Counted from the stretch's first letter, positions 27,462-36,743 are shown. The stretch is 56,631 nt of DNA from Anaeroplasma bactoclasticum (GCA_023667245.1 JAMPAL010000008.1:1-56631); one strand, 5' to 3'. Made by a program: numbers and translations. Notes: generated by a model not told the origin, from the letters alone.

Positions 27462-28175
27462 ATGAAAGCAACACCACATATTGAAGTCACTGATGCAAGC
27501 AAGATTGCTAAAACAGTATTGATGCCAGGCGATCCTCTGCGCGCCCAATATATTGCAGATACATACTTAGAGAATGTAGAACAATTCAATCAAGTAAGGG
27601 GAATGTATGGATTTACAGGAACTTATAAAGGAAGAAAAATTTCAGTGATGGGTTCAGGAATGGGGATGCCAAGTATTGGAATTTATTCCTATGAATTGTT
27701 TAAATTTTATGGAGTTGAAAATATTATTCGTATAGGATCAGCAGGAGCATATGACCCAAATCTAAAATTATTTGATGTCATCATCGTGAAAGAAGCATAT
27801 AGTGAATCAAGTTATGCGCTCACTCAAAATGGAGAAACTAGAGATGTCTTATCAGGTAGCAGTGTATTAGCCCAAAAATTACTGGATATTGCTAATGAAA
27901 AAAACATACCTACACATTTTTCAAGAATTCATTCTTCTGATATATTTTATCGTGAAGGTGATTCTATAGTTGAAAAAATGTACCAAGAAAAAGGATGTGT
28001 TTGTGTAGAAATGGAATCATTTGCACTATTTCACAATGCAAATGTATTGGGAAAAAATGCCGCATGTATTTTGACTATTTCAGATTCTCTTGTGAATCAT
28101 ACAGAAACAACTTCAAAACAACGGCAAACTGCATTTCATGAAATGATTCAAATTGCTTTAGAAATGGCTGAATAA
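27462..28175 (+). CDS. deoD: Purine-nucleoside phosphorylase, DeoD type
   Basis: Phosphorolysis of purine (deoxy)nucleosides to base and (deoxy)ribose-1-phosphate. 237 residues, hexameric DeoD/NP-I family. It shows TPHIEV, VLMPGDPLRAQYIA, GSGMGMPSIGIYSYEL, IRIGSAGAY, and VEMESFALF (substrate-binding Met-Glu). It works with DeoC in deoxynucleoside salvage. A phosphopentomutase is not in the window. Last gene of the operon. Confidence 0.96.
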   Translation: MKATPHIEVTDASKIAKTVLMPGDPLRAQYIADTYLENVEQFNQVRGMYGFTGTYKGRKISVMGSGMGMPSIGIYSYELFKFYGVENIIRIGSAGAYDPNLKLFDVIIVKEAYSESSYALTQNGETRDVLSGSSVLAQKLLDIANEKNIPTHFSRIHSSDIFYREGDSIVEKMYQEKGCVCVEMESFALFHNANVLGKNAACILTISDSLVNHTETTSKQRQTAFHEMIQIALEMAE

Positions 28176-28206
28176 ACCACTTGATTAAACCAAGTGGTTT
28201 TCTATT
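28174..28206 (+). terminator. Terminator of the yggS...deoD operon
   Basis: AAACCACTTG (28174-28183) pairs with CAAGTGGTTT (28191-28200) around a 7-base loop. A T-rich run follows. Confidence 0.85.
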
Positions 28207-28264
28207 TTTTTCATAAAAAACGAAAAAAAGGGCATAATAAAGATGAACTTTTGGAGGAACAAAA

Positions 28265-29515
28265 ATGGAAATCAAAAAAATACAAGTGAATCAGTTAACC
28301 ATTTATCATATCCCAGATAAAAAATTTAAAACACTAACAATAGGCGCTTTTTTCTTTAGTCCATTAGATGAAAATGAATTAACACAAAGAGCCATTCTTT
28401 CTAATTATATGACCAAATTCAATCAAGTTTATCAGTCTGAACAAGAATTAAGTAGCTATTTAAAAGAACTATATGGTGCTGAACTTTATTGTAATTATGG
28501 AAAAAATGGTCTTACTACAAGTATGAATTTTTGTGTAAGAACTATCAATGACAAATATTTAAATTATCACGAAGTAGATTTATTTCAAAAAGCAGTTGAA
28601 ATTTTAAATATAACACTTAGTCAACCTTATTTTGATGCCACATTGGTTGAAACCGAAAAGGAGTTATTGATACAAGATTTAGAGCGCTTATATGATAATA
28701 AGTCTCAATATGCAACTCGAAGATTTATTGATATTATGCATGCCAATGAAAAATGTCGTTTTCCAACCATTGGCAATATTGAAAGTGCCAAACAAGTTAC
28801 AGTAGATAGTCTAAAGCATGCTTATGAAAAAATAATGCATGCTAAACGGATTATTTATGTCATCGGTGAAGTATCAGAGGAAAAAATCAAAGCAGAATTT
28901 GAGAAACTTCTCCTTCCAGATGAACAAGAAGAGGCACTAGAATTTATGGATTATGAAACCAAAGAAATTCATGAGGTAACAGAAGTCATAGAAGAACAAA
29001 AAAACCGTCAATCCATTGTGCTCATGGGATATCGAAGTGAAATTCGTATGAAAGATCAGTATTATGATGGTATGCTACTTCTTTCGGCTATGTTAGGAGG
29101 ATTTTTTCATTCAACCTTGTTTCAAGAAATCAGAGAAAAAAGAAGTCTTGCTTATTCGGTAAATGCAGATTACAATGGCAGAAAGGGAAATTTTGCCATA
29201 TATGCGGGAATAAATGCAAACGCGTATCAGGAATTTAAGCAGGTTGTTCAGGATATTATTTCACGATATCAACAAGGTGAAATTGATGATAAGGTGATGG
29301 ATTTAACGAAAAAAGCGCTTATTAATGGAATCTATAAAGGAGCGGATCGTCCTGGATATGGATTACAAATGGTCTTAAATGAAATTATGGATTTTAAGAA
29401 TACGACCATTGAGGAAAAGGTGCGAAAAGTTAAAAATATCACCAAAGAAGAAGTAACTGAAGCGGCTAAGGCTTTGAAATTGGATACGATTTATTTGTTG
29501 AGGGGGACATTATGA
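28265..29515 (+). CDS. yfmF: M16-family protein YfmF (YmfF-like, no catalytic motif)
   Basis: 416 residues with the M16 peptidase fold but no HxxEH zinc motif in the N-terminal half. The C-terminal half has the LFQEIREKRSLAYSVNA motif typical of M16 substrate-binding domains. This is the inactive partner in the YfmF/YfmH pair (YmfF/YmfH in B. subtilis), named in databases for association with EF-P 5-aminopentanol modification. GGAGG at 28253-28257 sets the start. Its TGA overlaps the next ATG by 4 bases, so the two subunits are made together. Confidence 0.88.
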   Translation: MEIKKIQVNQLTIYHIPDKKFKTLTIGAFFFSPLDENELTQRAILSNYMTKFNQVYQSEQELSSYLKELYGAELYCNYGKNGLTTSMNFCVRTINDKYLNYHEVDLFQKAVEILNITLSQPYFDATLVETEKELLIQDLERLYDNKSQYATRRFIDIMHANEKCRFPTIGNIESAKQVTVDSLKHAYEKIMHAKRIIYVIGEVSEEKIKAEFEKLLLPDEQEEALEFMDYETKEIHEVTEVIEEQKNRQSIVLMGYRSEIRMKDQYYDGMLLLSAMLGGFFHSTLFQEIREKRSLAYSVNADYNGRKGNFAIYAGINANAYQEFKQVVQDIISRYQQGEIDDKVMDLTKKALINGIYKGADRPGYGLQMVLNEIMDFKNTTIEEKVRKVKNITKEEVTEAAKALKLDTIYLLRGTL

Positions 29516-30801
29516 GAACGTTTAGAAATGATACAATGGATGAAACGTATTATGTAGAGACATTAAAGAATGGTCTTACGGTTTATCTTATGCCTAAGCG
29601 AGAGTTTTATAAAAGTTATGCTATTTTTTCTACTAAATATGGCTCACAAGATTTAGTATTTACACCTATAGACACAAACAATAGCATCACAACACCAGAG
29701 GGAATTGCTCATTTTTTAGAACATAAATTGTTTGAACAAGAAGATGGAAGCGATGCATCTAATCTATTTGCAGAATGGGGTGCAGATGTTAATGCTTTTA
29801 CAACTGCTTCACAAACAGCATATCTTTTTTCAACTACTTCAGATTTGGATGCATGTGTTTCGTTACTATTAGATTTTGTACAACAGCCCCACTTTACAAA
29901 AAAGGGAGTAGACAAAGAGCGAGGCATTATTGAACAAGAATTGTTGATGTACCTAGATCAACCTCAAAGCGTACAATATTTTGGTATATTGAAAGCGATG
30001 TATAACCAAAATAGTATTCGTAATGAAATTGGGGGTACAGTTGAAACTATTCAACAAATCAATGAGGAATTACTGTATCGCTGTTATCATACTTTTTATC
30101 ATCCACAAAATATGGTGCTAGCACTAGTGGGTAATTTTGATGAAAAACATATGATTGAATGGATTGAAAAGAACCAATCTAAAAAAGTATTTGAAACATT
30201 TAAGCCAATTGAAAGAACATATTATCTAGAAAATGAACAGGTTGCCCAAAAAGATGGATATATTCAAATGGATGTAACAATCCCCAAAGTAGCTATAGGG
30301 GTTAAATTACCTCATGAGGAGTTATCGTCTTATGAGATGTTAAAAAGAACACTAGCCTTTGAAATGATCATGGATATTTATTTTGATGAATCCTCTTGTT
30401 ACTATGAAGACTTACTAAATCGTGGTGTAATTAATAATAGTTTTGCATATGATATTTATTATGAAAAAAATTATGGTCATTTGCTTTGGTATTTGGATAC
30501 GCAAATGCCAGAACAATTTATAGATGAAATTAGCAATAGGATTAAAATGATACATGATAGGGCTATTGAAGAAGTAGATTTCAATCGTTTCAAACGTCTA
30601 TATCAGGCTAGAAATATTAAACGATTTAATTCACTTGAATATATTGCTAATTTAATGGTTGAATTTGAACACAATGATTTGGAACTTTTTGATTTGCTTC
30701 GTTCTGCAGATGAAATTAGTTTAGCAGATGTGGAAGATGTGAGAAGATATTTTGTAGAAGAGGCAAAAGCCACATTTACTATTTATCCAACTAAAAAATA
30801 A
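29512..30801 (+). CDS. yfmH: M16-family zinc metallopeptidase YfmH (YmfH-like)
   Basis: 429 residues with the inverted zinc motif HFLEH (in GIAHFLEHKLFEQ) and the downstream Glu (KERGIIEQEL). It is the active partner of the preceding protein. No signal peptide, so cytoplasmic. Known members are linked to EF-P modification or to peptide processing. The efp gene itself is not in this window. Confidence 0.9.
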   Translation: MRTFRNDTMDETYYVETLKNGLTVYLMPKREFYKSYAIFSTKYGSQDLVFTPIDTNNSITTPEGIAHFLEHKLFEQEDGSDASNLFAEWGADVNAFTTASQTAYLFSTTSDLDACVSLLLDFVQQPHFTKKGVDKERGIIEQELLMYLDQPQSVQYFGILKAMYNQNSIRNEIGGTVETIQQINEELLYRCYHTFYHPQNMVLALVGNFDEKHMIEWIEKNQSKKVFETFKPIERTYYLENEQVAQKDGYIQMDVTIPKVAIGVKLPHEELSSYEMLKRTLAFEMIMDIYFDESSCYYEDLLNRGVINNSFAYDIYYEKNYGHLLWYLDTQMPEQFIDEISNRIKMIHDRAIEEVDFNRFKRLYQARNIKRFNSLEYIANLMVEFEHNDLELFDLLRSADEISLADVEDVRRYFVEEAKATFTIYPTKK

Positions 30802-30851
30802 AAAGAGTATATATAGTTTATCGCAATGATAATGCTATATATACTCTTTTT
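30800..30851. terminator. Bidirectional terminator between yfmH and the germination operon
   Basis: A 17-bp stem, AAAAAGAGTATATATAG (30800-30816) with its complement (30835-30851), is topped by a small inner TTATC/GATAA stem. T tracts occur on both strands, serving the convergent operons. Confidence 0.85.
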
Positions 30852-30862
30852 GTATGAGAAGT

Positions 30863-31909
30863 TTAATTGCTATCCAAACGAACTTCAAATATGGTTTCAA
30901 CATTTTTGTAATAGTCTCCTTCTTGATGAAACTGATAATTGATATTAAAAATATCAATATTGGCTTCATCCATGAAAGATTTAAACTGCTTTAGTTCGGT
31001 TAGCATTTTTTGAACAGCTAAATCCTTTTCTTGATTCAGGGGAATATCTTTATAATTGTGAATGTGAGTACCAGAAATATGATAGGTAATGACACATTGA
31101 TTTCCCTTTTGTTTGATAACATAATTTCCCTCTTTTATATAGAGATTGAGTTCATCTATGGTGTAAGTCACATTATATAGTTCGAGCATCCATTTTAAAA
31201 GAGGTAATTTTTCGTATAAATAGGTTTGTTTCAATTCCTGCTCGTAGAAAATACTATACCCATCAATGGTTAGTGCCAAATAAGATTCGCCCTGCTTGGA
31301 AAAAACATCTTCTACGCTTGAGATATGAGGTATTTTTAAGGTATAATTGTCGAGCAAAATAGATTTTACTAAATCCATATAAGTAATGAGTTTATAAGTT
31401 TTAATGATATCGGGGTTAAGTAATATAGTATGATAAGCTGATATTTCAGAAAGATTTTCAATATTGTAAATATCTTCAATTTTGCTATCTGTGGTAAAGA
31501 CATAGAAAGTAGGATAGATTTCAATGTGATCTTTGATGAAAGTATAAAAGTCCCAAATCCGTTCTTTGCTGAAAAAATTTTTGGTTAAAATTACCGTTTT
31601 CAGATGATGGTAATGAATAAATACGTTTGCCATTTTTCGAATTTCATTAGATGCTTCTGCAAAACTTTTGGATTCAATTTTGGCAACATAGGCAAGTGTG
31701 TCGGTATTGCTAGAAGAAAGTTCTGCTTTAGCCAAATTAAAATTATTTAAGACATAAAAGTAGAAGATGTATTGTTCTTTTTCCTCGTCATAGTCGATAG
31801 CAACACTATTGACAAAGATAACATTGGTAACGTCAATATAATCGGTTTTTTTGGAGAGCATGGGGATAAAAGCAACAGCACAAATTGCCAATATTAAAAA
31901 TTTCCTCAT
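30863..31909 (-). CDS. GerC-type spore germination protein lacking the lipidation cysteine
   Basis: 348 residues. The gene order and the overall pattern fit the Ger(x)C family: N-terminal half with YFYVLNNFNLAKAEL and VFIHYHHLKTVILTKNF, C-terminal half of alternating strands ending in an EVRLDSN tail. GerC proteins are usually lipoproteins starting LxGCWDxxE. Here the N-terminal hydrophobic segment (MRKFLILAICAVAFIPMLSK) is followed by KKTDYIDVTNV with no cysteine. The one cysteine, Cys10, is inside the hydrophobic core with Ile before it and is not a lipobox. Last gene of the operon, overlapping the GerA gene by 4 bases. Confidence 0.8.
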   Translation of the reverse strand: MRKFLILAICAVAFIPMLSKKTDYIDVTNVIFVNSVAIDYDEEKEQYIFYFYVLNNFNLAKAELSSSNTDTLAYVAKIESKSFAEASNEIRKMANVFIHYHHLKTVILTKNFFSKERIWDFYTFIKDHIEIYPTFYVFTTDSKIEDIYNIENLSEISAYHTILLNPDIIKTYKLITYMDLVKSILLDNYTLKIPHISSVEDVFSKQGESYLALTIDGYSIFYEQELKQTYLYEKLPLLKWMLELYNVTYTIDELNLYIKEGNYVIKQKGNQCVITYHISGTHIHNYKDIPLNQEKDLAVQKMLTELKQFKSFMDEANIDIFNINYQFHQEGDYYKNVETIFEVRLDSN

Positions 31910-33276
31910 TCAGTCACCTTTTTTAATGCTTTCTTGGGAACAAAATACGATTTGAAGTCTTCCATTTGAAAGGGAATAAAAGGATATAAGTAAAAGGAAT
32001 GGTTATTTTTTTGTTTGTATAAATAAAAGGTAACGATTAAACTAGAAACCAAAAATCCGAAGATACCCATTGTATAGGATAATATCAGAATGAAAAAGCG
32101 AAAAATATTGATAGAAGTAATCAAATAAGTATTGTTGGTTACCGCAAATACAGCAATATATGAAATAGAGGTAAGAAAAAGAATAATTGCACCAATTGTT
32201 CCTGATTCAATGGCATTTTGACCTATAAAAAGACCACCAAGGATAATAATGATGTTTTGTATGTAATTGTTTGTTGAGCGGCTCGTTGAAAAACGATAAA
32301 ATTCAAATAGCAAATAAACAATCATCACTTCGACAAACATAGGCCAATTGGTTCCTTTTTCAGTGATTTGAACGTTAGCCAAAAATGCAATTGACAGAGC
32401 TCCACGATGAAAATTAATGATAGAAATAAAGAGTCCCATTGAAAAAATAGAAAAAGCAAAGAAAATAAATACAAAAAAATGATTAAACAGAGCATAATAT
32501 TTGGGTGTGTTAATGTAAGTTTTTGAATTGGTAAAAATGGATAGTGTAACAGGTATAATCAATGCAACAGGCGAATTATCTAAAAAAATGACAATTCTAC
32601 CTTTGACTAAAGCATCAGTGATAATATTAGGAGAACTAGTATTGAATACTTGGGGGAGTAAAGAATCATCTTGATAGAGCATAGCAATATCATTGATTGA
32701 AGTGACAATATCTTCTTTGTATTGAGAAAGTCTTTCTAAAATGGTATGTAAAGACAATTTATCATGAAATGATTTCATATACATTACAGCACAATTATTT
32801 TTATTGATAAGACCTAGTTGATATTTTTTAATTTGTAAGTCATTGGTTTTTAAGCGTCTTTTGATAAGGGTAATATTATCATCAAGGTCTTCAACCAATC
32901 CATCTCTAGATGACATAGGGTCTTCTGGATCAATTGTACTTTCTGAAATGGCTCGTTTAGGTTTATTGGTAAATTCAAAATAGTAATGATATCTATCATC
33001 CTCAAAAAATACAAGTATTTTTCCACTGTAAAGTAAAAATTCCAGTTCAGATACTGAGCAATCGGTAAGGGGTTTACAAATACCTAGAAACAAACGAGTA
33101 AGGTGTTGATAATTGGATGGCTGAATGTGGGGTTTGATTTCAAAGTTAAATTTTTGAATATCCACAAATTGGACAGCATAAACGATGGTATAGTGAAGTT
33201 GATCGATTTCTACATCTTGGACACAAACATCATCTTGTAAGCGGGCATCGGCTAAAAATTGCTGAATTGTATTCAT
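31906..33276 (-). CDS. GerA-type spore germination protein (germinant receptor A subunit)
   Basis: Membrane subunit of a GerA-type receptor that senses nutrients and starts germination. 456 residues: an N-terminal soluble region of about 240 residues with MSSRDGLVEDLDDNITLIKRRLK cut across the typical region (Arg-Asp-Gly and LxxRLK-like motifs), then a C-terminal membrane domain with about five hydrophobic segments. LSIAFLANVQITEKGTNWPM corresponds to the family's LPEGxPxPxxxE segment, although that motif is degraded. Shorter at both ends than B. subtilis GerAA (482). It overlaps both neighbours by 4 bases. Confidence 0.85.
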   Translation of the reverse strand: MNTIQQFLADARLQDDVCVQDVEIDQLHYTIVYAVQFVDIQKFNFEIKPHIQPSNYQHLTRLFLGICKPLTDCSVSELEFLLYSGKILVFFEDDRYHYYFEFTNKPKRAISESTIDPEDPMSSRDGLVEDLDDNITLIKRRLKTNDLQIKKYQLGLINKNNCAVMYMKSFHDKLSLHTILERLSQYKEDIVTSINDIAMLYQDDSLLPQVFNTSSPNIITDALVKGRIVIFLDNSPVALIIPVTLSIFTNSKTYINTPKYYALFNHFFVFIFFAFSIFSMGLFISIINFHRGALSIAFLANVQITEKGTNWPMFVEVMIVYLLFEFYRFSTSRSTNNYIQNIIIILGGLFIGQNAIESGTIGAIILFLTSISYIAVFAVTNNTYLITSINIFRFFILILSYTMGIFGFLVSSLIVTFYLYKQKNNHSFYLYPFIPFQMEDFKSYFVPKKALKKVTE

Positions 33277-34271
33277 ACTTTTTTTCTCCTTTCTACAATA
33301 TAATAAAAAATAAAGAAACTAGTAATCAAGATGCTACATGCACTCATGAATAAAATGCTCGTTTGTGTAGTAAAATTAAAATCTTTTAAAAAGAAATACA
33401 AAACAGTCAGGATTACTGGGAATACAAAAGCGGAAATTGTTTTTCTTTTTTTCAATAAAACAAGTCTTGCCATTTCTTGTTGCATACCAAGGTGTAGCAA
33501 CATATATAAACTAACACAAATCAAATAAAGCAGATCAAAATGTTCGAAGAATTGTGATTTTTTATATGATAAATATTTGAATATATAAGGATATTTTACA
33601 TTATCAAAAAATTGATCAGGGAAAAAAAGATAATTTTCAAAAATAAATAAACTACTGATTATCATTCCCACTAAAAGAACCAAAAATAAATGGGTCTTTT
33701 TCACCTTTTCAAAGGGAAGAAGAAGAAAAAACAAAAAAACATCTAAAAAAACAAAAATAAACGATAAGGCATAAAATGGTTGAATAGTCGTTTTCATATT
33801 GGTTTGGAGAAGTAAAAAGTCATGTTTGGTTTCGCTAAACAAAGTGATTGAATATAGGGATAGTGTACATAGAAACAAAACAAAACCTATTTTGGCTATA
33901 TTAGATAGTCCATAATGACCAATAAATAGACTACAAAGCAATAAGAGAAAAAAAAGGACATATTTGGGTGTCAAAGGATAGTAGTAATCACTAATGACAT
34001 TGATGTAAGAGAACAATTGAAAAAAACTACTTAAAATAAGGTATAAATACAATATGATACGCAAGAGTTGATGGTGGGATATGGCCATTAAAACATTACT
34101 TTTTTTGGGATAAAAGAGAATAAATAAGAGCAATACAGGGAGCAATGCAAAAAAGATAACATAGGAATAAGAAGAAAAGATATTCATAGACAAATTAGAG
34201 GCAAATAAAGAAAAACTACCACATATCAAATATATACCAAAAATATAATATTGATAATTATATTTCTTCAT
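33273..34271 (-). CDS. GerB-type spore germination permease (APC-like)
   Basis: A very hydrophobic 332-residue protein with about ten membrane segments, matching the GerAB/endospore germination permease family in place and size. Start chosen at ATG 34271 (MKKYNYQYYIFGIYLICGS), preceded by AAAGGA; the frame is open 17 codons further to 34322 without an RBS. It comes first, then GerA, then GerC, an order B-A-C unlike the usual A-B-C. Recognition rests largely on context since primary sequence is diverged. Confidence 0.75.
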   Translation of the reverse strand: MKKYNYQYYIFGIYLICGSFSLFASNLSMNIFSSYSYVIFFALLPVLLLFILFYPKKSNVLMAISHHQLLRIILYLYLILSSFFQLFSYINVISDYYYPLTPKYVLFFLLLLCSLFIGHYGLSNIAKIGFVLFLCTLSLYSITLFSETKHDFLLLQTNMKTTIQPFYALSFIFVFLDVFLFFLLLPFEKVKKTHLFLVLLVGMIISSLFIFENYLFFPDQFFDNVKYPYIFKYLSYKKSQFFEHFDLLYLICVSLYMLLHLGMQQEMARLVLLKKRKTISAFVFPVILTVLYFFLKDFNFTTQTSILFMSACSILITSFFIFYYIVERRKKV

Positions 34272-34477
34272 ATTTTCACATCCTTTACTTTTATTCTTTG
34301 CCAAAATCATGAAAAAATACAAAAACTTTCTATTCTTTTTGCTTTGTCAAATGGGAGTAATGCACATCATTTCTATATCAAAAAAGAAGTATTGCTAAGC
34401 AAAGATATTGAAAAAAGAGAACATCATGTACAAGGAAAAGAACCGATAGATGATTAGGAAAAAAATAAAAACTAGGG

Positions 34478-34483
34478 TATAAT
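34478..34483 (+). promoter_or_regulatory. -10 element before the SSB-like gene
   Basis: TATAAT at 34478-34483, 33 bases before the ATG. No clear -35 box. Confidence 0.45.
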
Positions 34484-34510
34484 GATAGCATCAATTGGGG
34501 AGGTATGTAT

Positions 34511-34882
34511 ATGATAAATCAAGTGACATTAATTGGTAGGGTTGTAGAAAATCCAATACTTAGGAAGTATGAGGAGGTTATAGCATCAACAATAACACTT
34601 GCTGTAGCAAGACCATTTAAGAATATGGAAGGTAATGTAGAGACAGATTTCATTCGGGTATCCCTTTGGAATGGTGTTGCACAGTCGACATGTGAATATA
34701 TTCAAAAAGGAGATATTGTAGGAATAAAAGGAAGACTTGCGGTAAAAGAATCGGAAGTTTCTTTTAGCAAGGATACAGAAACACTAAGGAAAAAAATATT
34801 GACCTTGGAATTAATAGGAGAGCGTGTTATTTTTATTCACACCAATAAAAAAAGATTAGAAACGGAAGGACAAAACGGCTAG
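34511..34882 (+). CDS. Short single-stranded DNA-binding protein
   Basis: OB-fold SSB of 123 residues: MINQVTLIGRVVENPILR at the N-terminus, VARPFKN, DFIRVSLWNGVAQSTCEYIQ, GDIVGIKGRL. The C-terminus ends KRLETEGQNG, without the glycine-rich tail and acidic DDDIPF-type tip that recruits partner proteins. It thus resembles short accessory SSBs such as B. subtilis SsbB rather than the main replication SSB. ATG 34511 lies 6 bases after GGGGAGGT; an ATG at 34505 is too close. It stands alone upstream of the AEC gene. Confidence 0.85.
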   Translation: MINQVTLIGRVVENPILRKYEEVIASTITLAVARPFKNMEGNVETDFIRVSLWNGVAQSTCEYIQKGDIVGIKGRLAVKESEVSFSKDTETLRKKILTLELIGERVIFIHTNKKRLETEGQNG

Positions 34883-34890
34883 CGCAATGA

Positions 34891-34919
34891 TTGAAATATA
34901 GAAATAGTTATGATATAAT
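34891..34919 (+). promoter_or_regulatory. Promoter of the AEC transporter gene
   Basis: TTGAAA at 34891-34896 and TATAAT at 34914-34919, spacer 17, with extended -10 (TGATATAAT). It starts just after the SSB-like stop. Confidence 0.8.
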
Positions 34920-34945
34920 AGATAAGAAGAAATGGAGGTCCTATA

Positions 34946-35989
34946 TTGGAAGCAATTTTTTCTATACTCAAAGATAAACAGTTTTTATCAGCAATACTCA
35001 CTTCATTAGCATTTATTCTATTGGGCTTTCTTTTAAGTCATTATAAAATATTGAATCGTGATGGAAAAAAGGTAATTTCTTTTTTAACACTCAAAATTGC
35101 CCTTCCTGCAATGGCATTTAATAGTTTCATGACGGATTTTCATGCCGAGACCTTCTTAGAACATTTGGTAGTCTTGGTTCTTTCCATCCTACTTTACATA
35201 TTCTTTCTATGCATAGGTCAGTTATTTTTTTTCCGAACTGGAAAAGAAAAACGGAGGATTTATAGTATATTGATGACTGTTGGACAGTTTACTTTTTTCT
35301 CTATTCCAGTACTTTTAGCCATTTATGGAGGAGAAATTATGATTTATGCCAATATGGTGACCATTGTATTTCGCTTTATTTTGTATATCTACTGTTATCT
35401 GGTGATGTCCAAGTTGCATTTCAATTCAAAGAACCTAAAGTCATCTCTTCGTCAGATTATTTTAAACCCCATTATGATTGCAATGTTCATAGGATTATTG
35501 ATATGGTTAACACAAAACATTGTTCCACAGGTATCAGTCAATCAGATTGACTATTCTATTTTTAGAATTGATCAAACTTTACCTGCGATTTATCAAGTAT
35601 TAGATGTAGCAAAAAGTTTAACCACACCTTTAGCAATGATTTTGGTAGGAAGCGTCTTGGGTGAGGAAAAAATAGGAGATGCAGTGAAGAATAAAATGGC
35701 ATGGATCTTGGCTTTACTTAGAACAATTTTTGTTCCCCTCGTGGTATTATTGCTTTTATTGCTTTTACAGGTTTTACAGATTGTTCATCTCAGTCCATTT
35801 GCATTAGCGACCCTTGTAATTGGTTTTGGGGCACCGCTTTCAGCTGTGGTTAATACGTATGCTTCACAGTTTGATACAGAAGCGTCATTATCTAGTCAAA
35901 TGTGTCTGTTATCTACACTCATTTGTCTTATCAGTTTTCCGCTAATCTATTTATTGATTCAACTTGTATTACAACTACCGATTTTTTAG
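34946..35989 (+). CDS. AEC (auxin efflux carrier) family transporter
   Basis: 347 residues with about ten membrane segments in two halves of five, as in the AEC/BART family. Seen: LLGFLLSHYKILN then KVISFLTLKIALPAMAF in the first half, and MILVGSVLG, GAPLSAVVNTYASQF in the second. Bacterial members are often malate or other organic-acid transporters; the substrate here is unknown. The start is TTG at 34946, six bases after GGAGGT (34934-34939); no ATG fits. The next gene follows after 11 bases. Confidence 0.85.
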   Translation: MEAIFSILKDKQFLSAILTSLAFILLGFLLSHYKILNRDGKKVISFLTLKIALPAMAFNSFMTDFHAETFLEHLVVLVLSILLYIFFLCIGQLFFFRTGKEKRRIYSILMTVGQFTFFSIPVLLAIYGGEIMIYANMVTIVFRFILYIYCYLVMSKLHFNSKNLKSSLRQIILNPIMIAMFIGLLIWLTQNIVPQVSVNQIDYSIFRIDQTLPAIYQVLDVAKSLTTPLAMILVGSVLGEEKIGDAVKNKMAWILALLRTIFVPLVVLLLLLLLQVLQIVHLSPFALATLVIGFGAPLSAVVNTYASQFDTEASLSSQMCLLSTLICLISFPLIYLLIQLVLQLPIF

Positions 35990-36000
35990 GAGGAACTCAG

Positions 36001-36708
36001 ATGACACAATTTTTAGAAATGATATTTGTATTTATGTTTTGTTGTGTAGCTGGCTGGGTAAATGAAGTGATTTTTCGAAGTGTTCGGAATAAGCGCTTGA
36101 TTAATCCTGGCTTTATGCATGGATGTTCACTCCCGATTTATGGATGTGGTGGCCTGATGATGTATTGTATTTGTCAATTAGATTTATCGTTGTTCCAAGA
36201 ACCAATATTAAAATTGATAGGTATATTTGTTGCTTCAGCAATCATTATGACTATATTGGAACTCATTACAGGCATTTTCTTTGTGAGAACATACCATATT
36301 ATGTTATGGGATTATTCTAAGGAGTGGGGAAATTACAAAGGTATCATTTGTCCATTATTTTCACTCATTTGGGGGCTATTTTCTATCGGCTTTTATTACG
36401 GGATTTATCCCTGGTTGGCCCCACTCGCTCTATATGTGGTCAATCAACCCCTTGGGGTGTTTATGATGGGAATTTATATTGGCATATTTTTAGTTGATAT
36501 GATTGTTTCTCTCAATCTAATGCACAAAATTAAGGGCTATGCGATTCGAATTCAGGAGAGCATTATATTGATGAATTTTAAACAGCAAGCACAAGCATTT
36601 ATAGAAAGAGTGAAAAAACAAAACATTTTTTCTCCTATAGTAAAAATAAATGCACATATGAAGCGCTACCTATTGTCACTAGAGGAGAAAATTAATCATA
36701 AAAAGTAA
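36001..36708 (+). CDS. Putative ABC-transporter type IV (PF06541/CmpB-like) membrane protein
   Basis: 235 residues with about six membrane segments. GWVNEVIFRS, then LINPGFMHGCSLPIYGCGG matches the pattern of the PF06541 family (GWxxEV...NRGFLxGPxxPIYG). The family is annotated as a putative ABC permease, but no ATPase is adjacent and its function is unproven. GGAGG at 35990-35994 fixes ATG 36001; the open frame upstream runs into the AEC gene. Ends at a convergent terminator. Confidence 0.8.
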   Translation: MTQFLEMIFVFMFCCVAGWVNEVIFRSVRNKRLINPGFMHGCSLPIYGCGGLMMYCICQLDLSLFQEPILKLIGIFVASAIIMTILELITGIFFVRTYHIMLWDYSKEWGNYKGIICPLFSLIWGLFSIGFYYGIYPWLAPLALYVVNQPLGVFMMGIYIGIFLVDMIVSLNLMHKIKGYAIRIQESIILMNFKQQAQAFIERVKKQNIFSPIVKINAHMKRYLLSLEEKINHKK

Positions 36709-36712
36709 ATTA

Positions 36713-36743
36713 TGAAAAAAAGCAGTCACTTGACTGCTTTTTT
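36713..36743. terminator. Bidirectional terminator between the PF06541 gene and the ABC operon
   Basis: AAAAAAAGCAGTC pairs with GACTGCTTTTTT around a short CACT-containing loop. A and T tracts serve both strands. Confidence 0.85.

Noticed and set aside
34251-34457. Plus-strand 68-codon open frame between the germination operon and the SSB-like gene
   Set aside because: It overlaps the start of the GerB gene on the other strand, has no ribosome site and no recognisable family. A 29-codon frame from ATG 34309 was also judged chance.
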